From NCBI GenBank assembly GCA_030267565.1, contig BRXU01000016.1, positions 1,940,501-2,004,500 on the forward strand: a DNA stretch of 64,000 nt, written 5' to 3'. The notes under the pieces were generated by a model. That model saw only the letters and a program-made list of their open reading frames with translations. It was not told the DNA's origin and did no database searches. This stretch comes from Pleodorina starrii (lineage: Eukaryota > Chlorophyta > Chlorophyceae > Chlamydomonadales > Volvocaceae). Of this stretch, positions 61,194-64,000 are shown piece after piece. The position numbers and the translations under genes were made by a program. The stretch's first letter is position 1, and each line of letters begins with the position of its first letter.

Positions 61194-63772
61194 CTACGAG
61201 GGGTCATCCAGTCCGCAGCCTTCCTCAGTCCCACCTTCCCCGACCCCGTCCACCGTGTCCCCACCCCCCCCACCTCCCTCTTCCCCCGTGCCCCCCGCAT
61301 GTGCAGCGGCTGCCCCTGCCCCCGCCCCCACCCCCACCGCCCCCACCGCCGGCACCGCCTCCTCCCCACCGCCCTTCTCCTCCCCGGCCTCCTCCTCCTC
61401 ATCCTCCGGCCTGCGCCCGAAGTGCGCCGACATGCGCTTGCGACTGCGGCGGAAGAACGGCGCGCGCTCCTCCGCCGCCGCCACGCCTCCGCCTCCGCCA
61501 CCACCACCGCCGCCGGCAGCCTGCGGTCCCGCTCCCTGCGGCTCAATCCCCAGTGCCAGCAGCTTACTCAGCAGCTCCATCGCAGCCTGGCCGCTCCAAC
61601 TGGTGGTCGCCCCCAGGTCACCGCTGCCGCCGCCGCTGCCGCTGCCGCCAGGCGACGGCAGCGGGCAGCAGGCGCAGCGGGCGGCGGCTGCCGCCGCCGC
61701 CGCGGCGGCGGGGCCGAAAAACGCCCCCGCCGCGCCGGCGGATGCAGCGAACTGGCCGGCGCCGCCGCCGGCGCCGCCGGCGGCGGCGGGTGTACGGCGG
61801 ACCCGCGGCGCCGGTCTCGCCGCGAGTCCGCTGGATGAGGCTCCCCTGGAGCTCTCGGCCCGCTCCGCCGCCGCCGCCGCGTCGTCTGAGTAATGGCGGC
61901 TCCGCGCCTCCACCCAATGGCCCCGCTCTGGCGGGGCGGCGGGTCGCCCCGCTCCGCCGCCGCTGGCGGCGCCCCGAGCACCGGCAGGCCCCACCGTCAC
62001 CGCCGCCGCCGCCGCTGCGCCGCTGCCTGCTGCGCCACCGGACGAGCCAATGCGATGGGTGGCAGCCGTAGCAGCCGCCGCCGCCGCAGAAGGGGTCGAC
62101 GGCGCCGAGACCTCCAGCGCGCCCAGACGTGCCGCCAAGTCGCCGCTTCCACCCAGCGGGGTCGCAGACGCCGCCGCCGTCACTGGAATCGCTGGCATCG
62201 CGGGTACCGGCGACTGCAGTTCCGACGTCGCGGCCGCCATCTCGTCCATTTCATCCAGCTCGGCCGGGTGGAACCGGCCCGCGACGCGCGGGTACTGCTG
62301 TTGCCTGGCGGCTGCTGCTGCTGCTGCGGCGGCGGCGGCGGCGCTGTCCGCCGTGGGTACGGCGCCGCTGATCCGTGCCGAGGCCATGAGCTGCGCCATG
62401 AGTGCGGGCAGCTGCAGGCCGTCGTCCTCCTGCACACATACACACACAGAGGTACACACAGCGGCACACACACAGCGGCACGCACATAAATAACACACAC
62501 ACACACACACAAATATTTACGCCTGTATGGCCAAAGAGGAGACCAGTACATGTGAAGGGACCAAGCTGGGGTGGGGGGCGGGGGGCCAGAGGAGGCTGCC
62601 CCGCCAACCGCAGCGGAGGCAACCAGGAGCCGCAGTGAGAGCAGTGGGCAGCAAGAGCAGGGGGGCCGCCCCAGAGGGAGGGAGGGAGGAGGCCCGCACC
62701 CACCCATCCCTGGAGTGCAACAATGGAGTTCCGGGCGCGGGTAAACGACGTGTCGTACCTCCACTCGTACGGTGCTCCAGCCGGCGACCCGCGGGACGAT
62801 CTGCTGCAGCGCGTCCAGGGGCTTGTCGGGCAGCTGAACGCCGGACCACTCCATCACCTGGTTTGGTTTGGTTTGAGAGGGGTAATCGTTCGGGTAGGGG
62901 TGATTTCTGATCTCCTAATTGCTGTCTGGTTCGGTATTTAACACATCCCCACACAACCCACAAAAAAACGCGAACACGCGAGTATAGGAACCCTAAAACA
63001 GCTACAGCTGGACAGCTGGTGTGGGAAAATAAACCCAAAGTTACAGCCGTACTGTACTGCGCCGATTCTGCGGTGGTCTGGTCCCGACCCGGTGCCACCG
63101 CTGAACATTTCCCACGTGTCCAGGTACCGTACTCGGGTCGTACTCGGCGGGGACGTCTACTGCGCCCCATTTCCCCCGCCCCCCCCCCCCCGTGGATGCA
63201 CTTTCCTGCTGCAGACCTGCAGACCTGCTCGGCTGGCAGCTGGTGGCTACAGCTAATATGCGCGCGCACAACTGAACACCCACCCACCGAGTTGAATGAG
63301 GCCGCGTCCGGACACAGCAGCAGAAAGCGCCGATGCTGCAGCGCCGTACAAGGGGCAGAGCGACGCGGATGGGTCAGGAGAGGAGAACAGAGAAGGAAGG
63401 TAGGGCCAGCGGGAAGGGGTTATTGTGCCGGTATGGGTGCAATGCGAAACGGGTATTGGTTGGAATTGGAACGGGGGAAGGGGTGCCCGGTAGTGCCCAG
63501 TGGTTCGACGGGTAGCTGTCCTCCCGAGGCATCAGTGCCCTGCCCCTGCCCCTGCCCCTGCCCCTGCCCCTGCCCCTGCCCCTGCCCCTGCCCCTGCCCC
63601 TGCCCCTGCCCCTGCCCCTGCCCCTGCCCTTCGCCCCTGCCCCTGCCCTTCGCCCCTTTCCCTCCCCCCCCACCTGCGGCGTGGGGCAGTGCCCGGGCAG
63701 CTGCAGGCCGTTGCCGAAGAGCGAGATGACGTCATCGCAGTCCATGTGGCCCGGCAGACCCGACACCACCAC
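61194..63772 (-). CDS. Unrecognised Ala/Gly-rich protein (3' part; 5' exons beyond the right edge)
   Basis: Exons 5' to 3' within the window: 63772-63674, 62857-62759, 62429-61194; each of the first two is 99 bp and all are phase 0. The first two encode compact, ordinary sequence: VVVSGLPGHMDCDDVISLFG, NGLQLPGHCPTPQ, then VMEWSGVQLPDKPLDALQQI and VPRVAGWSTVRVE. The last exon begins EDDGLQLPALMAQLMASARI, then has a short acidic helix (FHPAELDEMDEMAA) and long Ala, Gly and Ser runs, a hydrophobic segment (AAMELLSKLLALGIE), and a basic patch (FFRRSRKRMSAHFGRR) next to a Glu run. I do not recognise the family. Upstream exons lie past 64000, and the last ~30 codons before the stop at 61194 look weakly coding. 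Confidence 0.6.
63540..63629 (+). repeat. (CTGCCC)15 hexamer array
   Basis: Fifteen exact hexamers in the intron just after the exon 63772-63674 of the right-edge minus-strand gene, about 45 nt past its donor. On the transcribed strand it reads GGGCAG. Confidence 0.9.
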
Positions 63773-64000
63773 CTGCACACCGCAACACGACGCAATGCAA
63801 TGCAACACAGCGCAGCACGCAGCACGCAGTGCAATGCCATGTAACACCTCGAGAGCCAATGTGGACAGCCGAGGGGCGGGATCGGCGTGTATGCGCAACA
63901 TAGCGCTCGCGTCTTGCGGCGCGGGATTCTGGGTGCGACCCTTGGTGCCGCCCTTTCAGGGGACTCTGGCGTTAATATCGCGCCATTTACCCCAGGTGCC

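Noticed and set aside
63500..63844. Pro-Ala-Pro-Ala repeat protein
   Set aside because: Translation of the (CTGCCC)15 array, which lies in an intron of the minus-strand gene.

Overview
The window is nuclear DNA of a flagellated, GC-rich green alga, most probably a volvocine or other Chlamydomonadales species. The evidence is: intron-dense genes with GT-AG (mostly GTGAGG/GTGGGT) donors and C-rich acceptor tracts; coding sequence full of Ala, Gly and Pro homopolymers; TGTAA-type poly(A) signals downstream of stops; many simple repeats in introns; and a PF6/SPAG17 flagellar central-pair gene. No bacterial operon, rRNA, tRNA, CRISPR or intact transposon was seen. The species is inferred, not proven.

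Layout: (1) 1-4994, minus: 5' half of a PF6/SPAG17 homologue running off the left edge. (2) 5342-10139, plus: nine-exon gene for the 39-kDa complex I subunit NDUFA9, divergent from PF6 across about 350 bp. (3) 10140-14197: repeat-bearing intergenic DNA. (4) 14198-22628, plus: a protein-kinase-like gene whose kinase motifs are degenerate and whose domain is split by an insert of about 840 residues. (5) 25294-44576, plus: a 30-exon gene fusing about 19 WD40 repeats to a TRP-like six-helix cation channel (about 1869 aa), with a TATA box at 25209. (6) 44577-49894: intergenic. (7) 49895-52815, minus: a small putative chloroplast protein with a UVR motif and TPRs. (8) 53460-59726, minus: mitochondrial-type FAD D-lactate dehydrogenase. 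(9) 61194 to the right edge, minus: 3' part of an unrecognised Ala/Gly-rich gene.

Exon joins for items 1-5, 7 and 8 were checked by hand for reading phase, and every listed join keeps frame. The genes do not form one pathway; PF6 and perhaps the WD40-channel point to cilia, while NDUFA9 and D-LDH are mitochondrial. The most distinctive items are the split pseudokinase with its repeated RRxS-type motif, the WD40-TRP fusion, an inverted repeat bracketing one exon of that gene, and a dispersed short repeat (core CCTATACGTGGATAACCCC) that is mostly intronic and mostly in sense orientation.
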